The position numbers and the translations under genes are program-made. From Candidatus Thorarchaeota archaeon SMTZ1-45 (GTDB lineage: Archaea > Asgardarchaeota > Thorarchaeia > Thorarchaeales > Thorarchaeaceae), in the NCBI GenBank assembly GCA_001563335.1, contig LRSL01000081.1:22637-86636 (forward strand): 64,000 nucleotides of DNA, in the 5' to 3' direction. The notes beneath the pieces were generated by a model. The model worked only from the letters and a program-made list of their open reading frames with translations, did no database searches and was not told the origin of the DNA. Below, in pieces: positions 15,042 to 24,420 of the stretch. Every line of letters begins with the position of its first letter. Position 1 is the first letter of the stretch.

Positions 15042-16964
15042 ATGGCTGAGTTTCGTGTAGGTCGTGGTCATGATGGTCCCGCCCGCGTGGGTGAGTATAT
15101 TCTAGGACCTACAACATATGCAACACCTCTCTTGACCTCATCATTCACCTCCAGTGATTCCATCATTTCATATGGGACCCAAGGTCGTGACGAACCTTTT
15201 TCAAAGAAACCAATGTTGATCGCACTTCCTTTCACCAGTCATTTCAATGATTTTCCTCTATCAAATGTCCGAGAATCTGACGCAATTATCCTGCCATCTT
15301 TGATCTCACTTGCAGCCATAAGTCATGAATCCCCTGGCTTAGTCCTTGACCTTCAACATGACGTTCTTTCAAGACTCACAAAAGATATTGATCCATCTAG
15401 GACCATTATTCGTATCCCCTCTGAGTTGAACCCTGAATCAATTACAAACTCACACAACTTTGGTTCTCATGGTGCCGCATTTTCTTTCAATGGCCTACTA
15501 GGTTCTAATGACTTTGGTGCCATTCACCTTCGAACTCGTCTGCCTCTCTTCATGCTTGCACTTGCCCTAGGCCGAATTGAACCAGGACTCATTCCACTCC
15601 TTTTCTACGTCGGGTTTGACATCATTGACATCGGTCACGCAGAGGAAGCTGCTGCAAAAAAGCTCAGGTTGTGGAAAAACGGTTCTGAGAGGATAGAGCT
15701 TGGAAAAGAACGTCGCTATTGTTCATGCCCCGCCTGTGAGAAGCTTGACAATGCTACGCCAGAAGCCCTACAGGGTATTATTCTAGAACATAATCTTGGA
15801 ATCTACAAATCTATTCTTTCTGAGTCAAAGGATGCAATGAGATCCGGTCGTTTACGATGGCTAGTGGAGAGTTCTACTCACAACTCTCCCGCACAAGCCT
15901 CTCTCATACGGCTGGTCAATAGAGAACTCTACCCCTTTATTGAAGAATTCTCTCCCACAACAGGACCAGATGCCTTACCAGTGATTGGGTCCGAATCTTA
16001 CAATGCTCCAGTAGTACAAAGGTTTAGAGATTATGTAGCAAATAGATATGCTGCTCCTGATAACAAACCAATCATTCTCCTGCTACCTTGCTCTGCGAAG
16101 AAACCCTATTCTGACTCAAAGTCTCACAGAAAATTCTCTGCTGTAATTGAATCAGCAATGAGTGGAATGGAATCTAGAGTGGCTCAAGTTATACTTACCT
16201 CACCACTTGGACTAGTCCCTCGAGAACTTGAAAGAATCTATCCTGCTGGCCAATATGACATACCTGTGACTGGCGATTGGGATACAGAAGAAATCGCAAT
16301 TGGTGCCAACGCCCTCATTACCCACCTAAACAAATTCCCTATTTCTTCAGTTGTCATAGCACATGTGTCTGGAGGTTATCTGGACATAGTCCGAGCTGCG
16401 GAACCAAGAATTGCACAAAGTCTGATCTATACGACACATGAGAATCGAGCAACAAGTCGTGAGTCACTAAATGCATTACAGGAAACGCTAATCGAACTCA
16501 AAGAGATTCTCTCTATATCTGGTGGACCTAGAACTGAATTGGAAGAGATTGTTACCGCTACAGCAGATTATCAGTTCGGAGCTAGGGCTGGTAAAGTATT
16601 AGTCCCTGAACATGCAAAACTCAGGGGAAAGCCATACAAGCAAATCATCTGTAGTTTAAATGAGGATCAAATCTGTTCCTATGTGGCTGAGAGTGGCACA
16701 CTATCACTGACACTTGCTGGAGGAAAACTTCTTGCTCCACTAAATCGTTATTGGGTCCGTCTTGAGGCTCCAAAAGTCAAGGGTGGATCCGTCTTTGCGG
16801 TGGGTATACAAAAGGCTGATTTTACCATTCGTCCTGGTGATGAAGTCGTTGTCATTAACGAATCCAATGATGTTATTGCTGTAGGTCGAAGTGAGATGTC
16901 TGGCCGTGAGATGTGCGAGTTACCACGAGGTAGAGCTGTAACTGTTCGTCATAAAAAGGAGTGA
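15042..16964 (+). CDS. arcS: Archaeosine synthase alpha subunit (TgtA2-type)
   Basis: This 640-residue protein is the archaeosine synthase derived from tRNA-guanine transglycosylase. In known archaea it attaches lysine (or a related amine) to preQ0 at position 15 of tRNA, the step before the lyase RaSEA. The N-terminal half is a degenerate TGT barrel with CSCPACEKL. The diagnostic ArcS block is PCSAKKPYSDSKSH at about residues 348-361. The last 80 residues form a PUA RNA-binding domain (FTIRPGDEVVVINESNDVIAVGRSEM split by a turn). AGGTG precedes the ATG. The radical SAM partner follows after nine bases. Confidence 0.92.
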   Translation: MAEFRVGRGHDGPARVGEYILGPTTYATPLLTSSFTSSDSIISYGTQGRDEPFSKKPMLIALPFTSHFNDFPLSNVRESDAIILPSLISLAAISHESPGLVLDLQHDVLSRLTKDIDPSRTIIRIPSELNPESITNSHNFGSHGAAFSFNGLLGSNDFGAIHLRTRLPLFMLALALGRIEPGLIPLLFYVGFDIIDIGHAEEAAAKKLRLWKNGSERIELGKERRYCSCPACEKLDNATPEALQGIILEHNLGIYKSILSESKDAMRSGRLRWLVESSTHNSPAQASLIRLVNRELYPFIEEFSPTTGPDALPVIGSESYNAPVVQRFRDYVANRYAAPDNKPIILLLPCSAKKPYSDSKSHRKFSAVIESAMSGMESRVAQVILTSPLGLVPRELERIYPAGQYDIPVTGDWDTEEIAIGANALITHLNKFPISSVVIAHVSGGYLDIVRAAEPRIAQSLIYTTHENRATSRESLNALQETLIELKEILSISGGPRTELEEIVTATADYQFGARAGKVLVPEHAKLRGKPYKQIICSLNEDQICSYVAESGTLSLTLAGGKLLAPLNRYWVRLEAPKVKGGSVFAVGIQKADFTIRPGDEVVVINESNDVIAVGRSEMSGREMCELPRGRAVTVRHKKE

Positions 16965-16973
16965 AAGAGAGGT

Positions 16974-18056
16974 ATGGAAGTAACTCTTAGACAAATCAAT
17001 GAAGTTGTTCAACAAGCCACTCTACAGGCTCGAGGAAGTTCACTCAGAAAGAGAAAGAAAAGAAATCCAATACAACCCTCTGCGAAGTGGACAGCACCCG
17101 CCAGAGTTGGTAGAGAACAAGGAACTGCACTTGCAGTTGTCTTGTCAACCATAGGATGTGCGCATGCACGGAGTGATGCAGGAGGTTGCACAATGTGTAG
17201 CTATCTCCTAGATGGTACACAAGAAAAGCCAACTTCCGAAGAGATAGTTGCCCAATTCAAATTTGCAATTTTGGAGCTAGACATGAAAGAAGCTCCATTA
17301 TCAGTCAAAATCTACACTAGTGGTAGTTTTTTGGATGATGAAGAAGTCCCATCAGAGGCAAGATTCAAGATTCTGAATTTAATATCAAAAGATGAGAGGA
17401 TACGTGAAGTAGTGCTTGAATCTCGACCAGAATATGTCAATGATATGAATCTATCAGATATTCGAGAGGCACTTGGTGATAGAACTATTGAGATTGGGAT
17501 GGGGCTCGAAAGTGCAAGTGATGCAGTTCGTTCAGTTTGCGTAAACAAAAATTTCGACTTGAAAATATTCAGCAATGCTCTGAAGACCGCTAAGAAATTC
17601 AATATTGGCACTCGTGCTTATGTGTTACTCAAGCCACCTTTTCTTACAGAACGTGATGCACTTCTTGATGCTATCTCAACAATACAAGAAGCACAAACAT
17701 TGGGGGTCACAACTGTTTCTCTTAATCCAGTCAATGTACAGAGGGATACACTAGTTGAGAAGCTCTGGACACGAGGCAATTACAGACCACCTTGGTTATG
17801 GAGTGTTCTTGAAGTACTTCGTGAAGCTACAAGTATCTCTGATCGGTGGATGAAGATTGTCTGTGATCCTGTAGGGGGAGGAAAGAGAAGAGGTGCACAC
17901 AATTGTGGTAAGTGTGATAGTGAAATACTAGATGCAATTCGAGAATTCTCATTGAGTCAAAACTCTTCTTTGCTGGATAATCTGAGTTGTGACTGTATCA
18001 ATCAGTGGAAACATGTCCTGACACACGAAGACTTCTCTCTAGTGGCTCATAGATGA
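16974..18056 (+). CDS. Archaeosine synthase beta subunit, radical SAM lyase RaSEA
   Basis: This 360-residue radical SAM enzyme has the Elp3-like cluster CX9CX2C: C62, C72 and C75 in GCAHARSDAGGCTMC. These hold the 4Fe-4S cluster that cleaves SAM. In known archaea RaSEA works with ArcS to cleave the lysine adduct on tRNA and leave archaeosine at position 15. EIGMGLESASDAVR and a C-terminal CGKCD pair are typical of the family. GAGAGG lies just before the ATG. The gap to arcS is only nine bases, so the two are almost certainly co-transcribed and produced together. Confidence 0.93.
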   Translation: MEVTLRQINEVVQQATLQARGSSLRKRKKRNPIQPSAKWTAPARVGREQGTALAVVLSTIGCAHARSDAGGCTMCSYLLDGTQEKPTSEEIVAQFKFAILELDMKEAPLSVKIYTSGSFLDDEEVPSEARFKILNLISKDERIREVVLESRPEYVNDMNLSDIREALGDRTIEIGMGLESASDAVRSVCVNKNFDLKIFSNALKTAKKFNIGTRAYVLLKPPFLTERDALLDAISTIQEAQTLGVTTVSLNPVNVQRDTLVEKLWTRGNYRPPWLWSVLEVLREATSISDRWMKIVCDPVGGGKRRGAHNCGKCDSEILDAIREFSLSQNSSLLDNLSCDCINQWKHVLTHEDFSLVAHR

Positions 18057-18134
18057 AATATGTGTCTTATGAAAAAGGTCATAAAGAATATCAAGTGGCG
18101 GTGCCATGTTTTGAATAATCTGGAGTGATTGATA

Positions 18135-18482
18135 ATGGCTCGATATGTAACCCGAGTGTCTGTTTGGTTCTATAGTGAAGGAGCCTCACCTTCTCAGGTG
18201 ATGAGCAAGCTCCTTGATCTTGGCTTTAAACCTGTCAGAGGGGCATATGATTTCGTATATGAACACAATAATGAAAACATGACTGAAGCGGACCTTGGAA
18301 GTGCTATTATTGAGATTTCAAATGCATTACATAAAACACTCTCAGGGTTCAAGGTTTTTTACAATCTAGATACGAGTCTTTCCAATGGGGAGGATGATTA
18401 TGCCCCACTCGAAGATATCGATGCTGAGTTAGAAGAAACTCGAAAAGCACTTGAGGAGATTGAGAACGAAACTAAATTGTGA
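18135..18482 (+). CDS. Small conserved-looking protein of unknown function at end of archaeosine operon
   Basis: I do not recognise this 115-residue protein. The first 80 residues suggest a small alpha/beta fold of the ferredoxin-like type: strand VTRVSVWFYSEG, helix SPSQVMSKLLDLG, strand AYDFVYEH, helix ADLGSAIIEISNALHKTL, strand GFKVFYNLD. The last 25 residues are a Glu-rich helix. GGAGTGAT lies eight bases before the ATG. It comes 78 bases after RaSEA on the same strand and before a clear bidirectional terminator, so it may belong to the same transcript. A link to tRNA modification is only positional. Confidence 0.6.
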   Translation: MARYVTRVSVWFYSEGASPSQVMSKLLDLGFKPVRGAYDFVYEHNNENMTEADLGSAIIEISNALHKTLSGFKVFYNLDTSLSNGEDDYAPLEDIDAELEETRKALEEIENETKL

Positions 18483-18491
18483 TTTTTCGGA

Positions 18492-18517
18492 ATGGGTGAG
18501 TTGTTTTTCTCACCCAT
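18492..18517. terminator. Bidirectional hairpin terminator
   Basis: ATGGGTGAG and CTCACCCAT form a perfect 9 bp stem with an 8-base T-rich loop, placed between two convergent genes. It starts ten bases after one stop codon and ends 19 bases before the other. Confidence 0.65.
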
Positions 18518-18536
18518 CCTTTATAATCCGATTCTA

Positions 18537-20318
18537 CTAGATTGATGTAACTTCAGGTTCGCGGCGTTCGTACTCACCCTCCCCTTGTACTATGACCCTA
18601 AGTTTTTTCTTGTCTCCAGGATTCATTCGAGTCCAAGTCCATACCATTTTTGAACCATCAGAAACAGCTGAAACCTCAGGAGCATCCTCCTCTGGATCTG
18701 TGGATACATAATCGAATCCCGAAGGAATCCAGTCGGAAACCTGAATGTTTTCAGCGGTCACCTCACCACTATTAGTAACTACAAGCACTACGATATACTC
18801 TCCAGCGCCTACTCCTTTGTTTATAGCTTTCTTTGTTGAGATCGCCCGTTTCTTGTAGATTACTCCAAGCTTATGTCCATCCTCTGGACTTCCTACGATT
18901 GCTGGTACCCCTGCAGGCTCTGTATTCGCTGTACAGGTGACTGGTGAAGGATATTCCTTCTCAGGTCGACTTCGCCACGCCATTATAGCATAGTTGATTT
19001 TGATGCTTTCACCAGGCTCTAATTCTCCAACTGTATTTCTGAGGTCTTCTAATCTGAACGATATTTTATGAGGTTTCTCTGGATCTTGGTCTTCAGGATC
19101 TATTACAAACTCGAAGGGTCCCGTGTACTCTTCGTTTCTAATCCAAACAGTGACATGCTCACTAGTTGGAGGCATGACATCATCTGGTAGATTATCCTCA
19201 ATAGTGATCTCATTTATTTTTGCAGATCCATTGTTAGTCACTTCAATTGTGACCTCAACTGGTGTCTTGTCAAAGCTACTTACCGAAGGTGGGTCGAATG
19301 TCTTTTCATAATCAATACTATAAACTGGAATCTCTTGAGGTACTTTCTTAATTGTTCCAAGTACTCTCTTTTTGATCTCTCTAGCAGGTGTGTATATGAT
19401 GTCTTGTGTGCATTTTGGAGTTGACTTGCTTTCGACCTCAAAGCTTGAAGTCCACTCTTGATTTGGTTCCAATTCAATGCCAGGAGTTTCCTCTATCATC
19501 TTCTGTTTCTCGCTACCGTCCTCGGGAGTGAGATAGACCTCTGCTTTGTCCAACCTGACAATTAAGTCGCTTTCATTTGAACATTCCAGTGTGCATTGCC
19601 ATTGATTTGGTTCTGTTTCAGCAGTTTCGATTCCAGTCAGAAATTCAGTAAGTGCTGTCAGGTCAGGATTTAGATTGGATCTTTGTTGGTCTTCGCCTCT
19701 ATAAGTGATGACAACATCTCCAGCTCCCTTGGGTTCCGTATCGTCGACATATCCTCTTGCTCGTAGAACAAGTGATGAGGATTCGTGTGGATAGACTACA
19801 AAGTCCTTCCAGACTACTTGTTTAGTTCCTTCATCATATTCTGCGTTACCTGACTTTACAGACATAATTTCAATATTGGAGAGTTCTGGAGGAATTGTCT
19901 TATTGAGAATGATATTGTCAATTTCTCCATCTGTTTCATTGGTGATAGTTAATGTAATCTTAACAGGATTTTCCTTATCTTTAACATATGCCCAGTGAGG
20001 TTCATCTGTTTCAATTGTACCACATGTATCAAACACTTCTTTGAAGGTCAATATTGGTGATTCTACATTAAGACCATAGTTGGCCTCCCACTTTCCACCG
20101 ACATCTATCTCACCAGCGACAAGTTTTTCGTCACCAATATCTGTTGCACCACGCGTTTCACCAAGGTGGACTTTTACATTCCAGATACGGCTCCTCTCTG
20201 ACACATTATTAACGCTTAGAACACCCGAAGCATCAATACTATTCAGCTCAGATCGTTCTCCAAGCTTAACCTTCTCTGACTCTTCGAGGTCAATTACGAT
20301 TTTTTTTCTTTCACTCAT
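18537..20318 (-). CDS. DUF11-like multi-domain beta-sandwich protein without signal peptide
   Basis: This 593-residue protein consists of beta-rich repeats resembling DUF11/CARDB-type conserved repeats. Examples are VKITLTITNETDGEIDNI, VEVTIEVTNNGSAKINEI and VVLVVTNSGEVTAENIQV, each followed by a PP/LP turn and a WKD or WTR strand. Such domains normally occur in secreted or cell-wall proteins. Here the N-terminus MSERKKIVIDLEESEKV has no signal peptide, and no membrane span or sorting signal is visible, so it appears cytoplasmic and is very acidic. Its role is unknown; it may be a scaffold. It is convergent with the archaeosine operon. Confidence 0.7.
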   Translation of the reverse strand: MSERKKIVIDLEESEKVKLGERSELNSIDASGVLSVNNVSERSRIWNVKVHLGETRGATDIGDEKLVAGEIDVGGKWEANYGLNVESPILTFKEVFDTCGTIETDEPHWAYVKDKENPVKITLTITNETDGEIDNIILNKTIPPELSNIEIMSVKSGNAEYDEGTKQVVWKDFVVYPHESSSLVLRARGYVDDTEPKGAGDVVITYRGEDQQRSNLNPDLTALTEFLTGIETAETEPNQWQCTLECSNESDLIVRLDKAEVYLTPEDGSEKQKMIEETPGIELEPNQEWTSSFEVESKSTPKCTQDIIYTPAREIKKRVLGTIKKVPQEIPVYSIDYEKTFDPPSVSSFDKTPVEVTIEVTNNGSAKINEITIEDNLPDDVMPPTSEHVTVWIRNEEYTGPFEFVIDPEDQDPEKPHKISFRLEDLRNTVGELEPGESIKINYAIMAWRSRPEKEYPSPVTCTANTEPAGVPAIVGSPEDGHKLGVIYKKRAISTKKAINKGVGAGEYIVVLVVTNSGEVTAENIQVSDWIPSGFDYVSTDPEEDAPEVSAVSDGSKMVWTWTRMNPGDKKKLRVIVQGEGEYERREPEVTSI

Positions 20319-20390
20319 TCAATGCACACTCATTGTTTTACACTTGTTTTTAGGATCTTCTGGTTCTAGTGCCAACCTTGCAGGAAGACA

Positions 20391-21086
20391 TTAGTCTAGC
20401 TCGTATCTAAACTCGTTTCCTGCCGCCCAGAAAACTTTCAGGACTTGGCCCGGTTCTAAAATCACTGGAGAAATTCCTTGACCAAACTGCTGAATATATT
20501 TGGAGAATTTCTTCGGATCCTCCTCTGATGACCATCTCATAGGTACTCCAACGCGTGGTTTAGCATCAATGCATAGACTAACTGCGTCTTTTACCTGAAA
20601 GACACCATCACCACCAACTGGAACTATAAGTACATCCATATCGAATTGCTCGAATGGACCACGTATCACTGCATCACCAAGATATCCTACTTTCATGTCT
20701 CCAATCTCAATATACAATCCGAGATTTTCAATTCGTCCACCTTCTCCCTCATCGATTCTTGAAAGAGCATAGGGTGTAATCTTCAAATCTGGTATCTCGT
20801 AGGGGACTTCAGATTCGAGAATATGAACTAACCACGGTTTGACTCCTTTTTCAGAAGCTTTGTCAGCGGCTCCCTGATTGCCTAAGAACCATGCTTTTGA
20901 ATTGACTGCGATTGTTGCTGCGTTTCCGACCGCATCTTCAGATTGATTCGTAGCAATAACTATTCTCGCACCAAAATCATCAGGAACGACTGGTTCTTCA
21001 TTCCAAATTCCTGGATTTAGGAGAACAGTCATTTCATTATACTCGAGTGCGAATGAAGTCTTTCCAAAGTACACTATTTTGAGCAA
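20391..21086 (-). CDS. UlaG-like metallo-beta-lactamase-fold protein with no metal ligands
   Basis: This 231-residue protein follows the UlaG/YycJ-like beta-lactamase-fold pattern: LKIVYFGKTSFALE at the start, ATNQSEDAVGNA where THxHxDH should be, VGYLGDA, VLIVPVGGDGVF, and VPMRW where the last His lies. Every histidine of the metal site is replaced; the two Asp residues remain. Hydrolase activity of the usual kind is therefore excluded. The TTG at 21086 is preferred over a TTG six codons upstream because family members begin at this strand and GTGAT lies before it. Its neighbour upstream on the same strand is 72 bases away. Confidence 0.75.
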   Translation of the reverse strand: MLKIVYFGKTSFALEYNEMTVLLNPGIWNEEPVVPDDFGARIVIATNQSEDAVGNAATIAVNSKAWFLGNQGAADKASEKGVKPWLVHILESEVPYEIPDLKITPYALSRIDEGEGGRIENLGLYIEIGDMKVGYLGDAVIRGPFEQFDMDVLIVPVGGDGVFQVKDAVSLCIDAKPRVGVPMRWSSEEDPKKFSKYIQQFGQGISPVILEPGQVLKVFWAAGNEFRYELD

Positions 21087-21342
21087 CGAATCACATCCCG
21101 TCAAATTACACTGGCACGGTCAAACCAGAATGACTGCTGCACTACTATCGTTGAGCTTGTCATTAATAAGCTAATTTCTAACCTATGCGGAGTTCTTTGT
21201 CGAACTATAAATTCAGAGCATATTTCCGCTGCTTCTTAAGAGGGCTCTGATCCGCCGAGTGCTATCTTTTTATGACTCTGACAGGACAGTGATTTAGAGG
21301 TCCTGCAAATCCTGAGGAATTATAGAGAGTGAGTTGGATTCT

Positions 21343-22635
21343 ATGTTAGATAAGATTCTCACTGAAAATTTCAGAAGAACACTAAAGCTCGTCTTTACTG
21401 ACATTCAAAATCAGCAGGACCGACGCGATGAACAGGAGTTTGCTAAGGATGAAGTCCGCATCAAAGATCGTCTTTTGGACACATTCATATCATACAGTCC
21501 TGATGTGATTTTAAATAACGATTTCCGCATCGCTGCAATTGATGGGTCCGGTTCTGACAGTCTTATGACCCTTGATGACATTCGTATCCATTTCATTAGT
21601 ACTTCAACCGTAGTGGTGGACACAAACACACGATCTGAAAACCTGTTTTCACCAATAGACCGAGATAGACTGGAACACGAACTGGGTGAACAACCACATA
21701 TAGACCTTCATTGGCATTCTGGAGTCCGTAATGATGCCCGTGACAAGCTGGCTGAAACTCTCGCAAATATTTATCCATTGAAAGATGTCACAAGTCTTAC
21801 TCTGCCATTTTTCCAAGATTACACAAAGGGAAAGATCTCCTCGTTTTCGGATTTTAGTGAAACGGAATATGAGAAGCATATTCCACGTCTACGAGAGATG
21901 GAATCATTGATCTCAAGAGAGCAATTATTGACAAATCCGACTGTTCATGAAGAGATAAGAAAAACTAGTGAATATGCAGCAGCACGTAAAGTATTGATGA
22001 GCGATATAAATCCAAAGTATCTCCTCTTGGATGGAGCAATGTCTGTATTCATGCATTTTGTACGACACTTTCCATCAATGCCCAGTGGATTCATGCTTAG
22101 AGACTTATGTGCACTCGCACGACAGAAGGAAGTTGTATTGTGTGCTGTAAGCAAGAACCATACAATCCCTTTTGCTCATCGAATTGCGAATTTGGCAAGA
22201 GATGCTTTTGGAGGTAGTGCAAAGTGGTTCTGTCACCTTCCCAGCAGTGAAGACCCCGAGGGAGGTCTCCATATTTATGATGATCGAACCTATATCCCTC
22301 CAATATTGGCAGTGCCTTACCTATACAGCTTCTCTCGCGATAATAGACCTTCAAGAATTGATTTTGATAGAATTTGGTGGCTTGAGAACATATTTGTTCC
22401 AGGTGACCCTGAGGCCACCCGTACTAATGAAAAGGCACTCTTTGCTGAACTCGAGTTCATGTCAAGAGATGCTCGGTGGTACGGATACCCCGTACCTCTT
22501 GCCTTGGCTCACGAGTCATGCAAATTAAGTTATGAAGATTTACGACTAGCAAAAGAAGTGTGCATGGATGTTAGAGCTGAAATGAATTTGGAACGACGAG
22601 ATGCACAACCACTCCGTGCAGATTATGACTTATAA
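21343..22635 (+). CDS. nurA: NurA 5'-3' nuclease
   Basis: This 430-residue protein is the NurA nuclease that works with HerA to resect DNA ends. The N-terminal Asp motif is IAAIDGSGSDS. LLLDGAMSVF, CAVSKNHTIPFAHRIA and the C-terminal YPVPLALAHESCKLS are further NurA blocks. They supply metal-binding acids and the active-site histidine region. The ATG at 21343 is used; a TTG nine bases upstream is possible. A TATA-like TTTTTATG at 21266-21273 probably drives the four-gene operon. The HerA gene begins 14 bases after its stop. Confidence 0.9.
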   Translation: MLDKILTENFRRTLKLVFTDIQNQQDRRDEQEFAKDEVRIKDRLLDTFISYSPDVILNNDFRIAAIDGSGSDSLMTLDDIRIHFISTSTVVVDTNTRSENLFSPIDRDRLEHELGEQPHIDLHWHSGVRNDARDKLAETLANIYPLKDVTSLTLPFFQDYTKGKISSFSDFSETEYEKHIPRLREMESLISREQLLTNPTVHEEIRKTSEYAAARKVLMSDINPKYLLLDGAMSVFMHFVRHFPSMPSGFMLRDLCALARQKEVVLCAVSKNHTIPFAHRIANLARDAFGGSAKWFCHLPSSEDPEGGLHIYDDRTYIPPILAVPYLYSFSRDNRPSRIDFDRIWWLENIFVPGDPEATRTNEKALFAELEFMSRDARWYGYPVPLALAHESCKLSYEDLRLAKEVCMDVRAEMNLERRDAQPLRADYDL

Positions 22636-22649
22636 CCGAGGAAAACACA

Positions 22650-24410
22650 ATGAGTTTAGATAAAGACAAACTTGGAGAACTTTATGGAAAAGTTGGGGCG
22701 GGTAACCAAACCTCACTTGGGATAATGGGAAGTAACCGTGATATTAGCGTGGGGGAGATCTTTTTGATATATTCCCATCGTGATGGCCATGAGAGAGTGT
22801 TCTTCTTCAGAGTCCTAGGTCTAGAAAATTATCTACGACAAGTCGATGATTTAGCTCGTGTGGCTGGCACGCTCATGGTTGAAGGCGATGCCTATCTGTC
22901 AGGAATTGAACGGAACATGCTGCTTTCTGTTGGTGGCAGAATGCTTGGTTACGCGGAGGATAAGGATGGAAAATGGGATTTTCACTCACCAAGGCGGCTA
23001 CCAGACCATTTGGCTTCGGTTTATCGTCCTATCCCTGGCACGTCTGATGAGAATGTTAGGAACATGCTCGAGGGTCAGATTGACGGTGAGGTCTATGTTG
23101 GAGACCTACAAGTTGGAGAAACTACACTTGATGTTCCAATCAGGATTCCATCAAAATATCTACCAATGCATGTAGGTATCTTTGGTTCTACGGGGGCTGG
23201 AAAAAGCAATTTAATGATGGTACTGATTAAATCAATCATTGATAATAATCTCAATGCCTTCAGAAGACCTAATCAGGCTTTGCCACGAATATCTGCATTC
23301 TGTATTGACCCCCACGACGAGTTTGCTAAGGGCGTTGACAAATATGGTATTCAACATGTGGTTGAAGATATGAGCCCATCAACCAGGTCTGAAGTTCTTG
23401 GTGATTTTTATTACCTGACAACCCACAAGAGAGCCACGACTAGGGAGATTAGGAAGTACGCTCGTGAGATCAGAATCTTGTGGTCTGAAATTCAACCTAG
23501 AGACCTATACTCTATACGAGAGTTCACACCTGAGATGTCCTCCTTCATAGACGCACAATATTCAGTAGCAAAAGAGGATTGGATAAGTTCGATTGTTAAT
23601 ATGGCAGAGGATGATGCAGGAGTGCCTGTTGGAACATTGAGGGCAGTCAAACGCAGGCTTAGTTTCCTTGAGAGATCTCCGATTTTCATTGAAAAAGGGA
23701 CTTCCATTCTTAGTGACATTTTCTATGCAATGGAAACCGGGAGAATTCTCGTTGTCAATACTAGCCTAATGAGCGATATGGAGCAGTTCCTCTTGACAAC
23801 GATAGTAACACGAACATTATCTGATATGAGGCGTGCTTTGAAGAGTAGTGGAAATCTAAGCGATTTTGAGAATCAGGGTCAGATGCGTCTTCCTAAACCA
23901 TTCTTTGAAAATGTTAAGAAGCAAGCTCGGGCATTTTACGGTCTGGGAGGTGTAGGAGATGACACTCCTGTTCAAGACCCACGAAAACTTCCAGTTATTC
24001 AAGTGACAGTCGAGGAGGCGCCATCTATACTCAATCCTGAGCTGATGAGAGGTCAATCAGTCTTTAAGGACATATCACGTCAAGGTAGGAAATTCAATAT
24101 TGGATTGCTCGTTGTAAGCCAACAGGTCAGTGTGCTTGATAATGTCATATTAAGTCAGATGAACACTGAGATTAATCTAAGACTTGGTAATGAACGTGAG
24201 ATACGTGCTTGTGTAGAAAATGCAAGTGTGAACATATCCGGATTTGAGGACGAGTTTCGGGTAATGTCCCGAGGCGAGGCAATTGTGACTCAGTCGTACA
24301 GAGAGCTTCCTTTACCTGCCAAGATACCCCTGTTTGATGATATTTATGAAAAGGATAGACATAGATACAAAGACAAAGAGTCAAAGAAAAAACAAGAACA
24401 TATACTATGA
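22650..24410 (+). CDS. herA: HerA DNA helicase/translocase
   Basis: This 586-residue hexameric FtsK-like ATPase has an N-terminal HAS-barrel. Walker A GSTGAGKS spans 179-186. A Walker B region lies in ISAFCIDPHDEF, and the C-terminal sensor/arginine-finger region is RQGRKFNIGLLVVSQQ. It moves along double-stranded DNA and feeds NurA during end processing. GAGGAAAA precedes the ATG. It lies 14 bases after nurA and 10 bases before mre11, so the complex is made from one transcript. Confidence 0.95.
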   Translation: MSLDKDKLGELYGKVGAGNQTSLGIMGSNRDISVGEIFLIYSHRDGHERVFFFRVLGLENYLRQVDDLARVAGTLMVEGDAYLSGIERNMLLSVGGRMLGYAEDKDGKWDFHSPRRLPDHLASVYRPIPGTSDENVRNMLEGQIDGEVYVGDLQVGETTLDVPIRIPSKYLPMHVGIFGSTGAGKSNLMMVLIKSIIDNNLNAFRRPNQALPRISAFCIDPHDEFAKGVDKYGIQHVVEDMSPSTRSEVLGDFYYLTTHKRATTREIRKYAREIRILWSEIQPRDLYSIREFTPEMSSFIDAQYSVAKEDWISSIVNMAEDDAGVPVGTLRAVKRRLSFLERSPIFIEKGTSILSDIFYAMETGRILVVNTSLMSDMEQFLLTTIVTRTLSDMRRALKSSGNLSDFENQGQMRLPKPFFENVKKQARAFYGLGGVGDDTPVQDPRKLPVIQVTVEEAPSILNPELMRGQSVFKDISRQGRKFNIGLLVVSQQVSVLDNVILSQMNTEINLRLGNEREIRACVENASVNISGFEDEFRVMSRGEAIVTQSYRELPLPAKIPLFDDIYEKDRHRYKDKESKKKQEHIL

Positions 24411-24420
24411 GGCTGACTAG

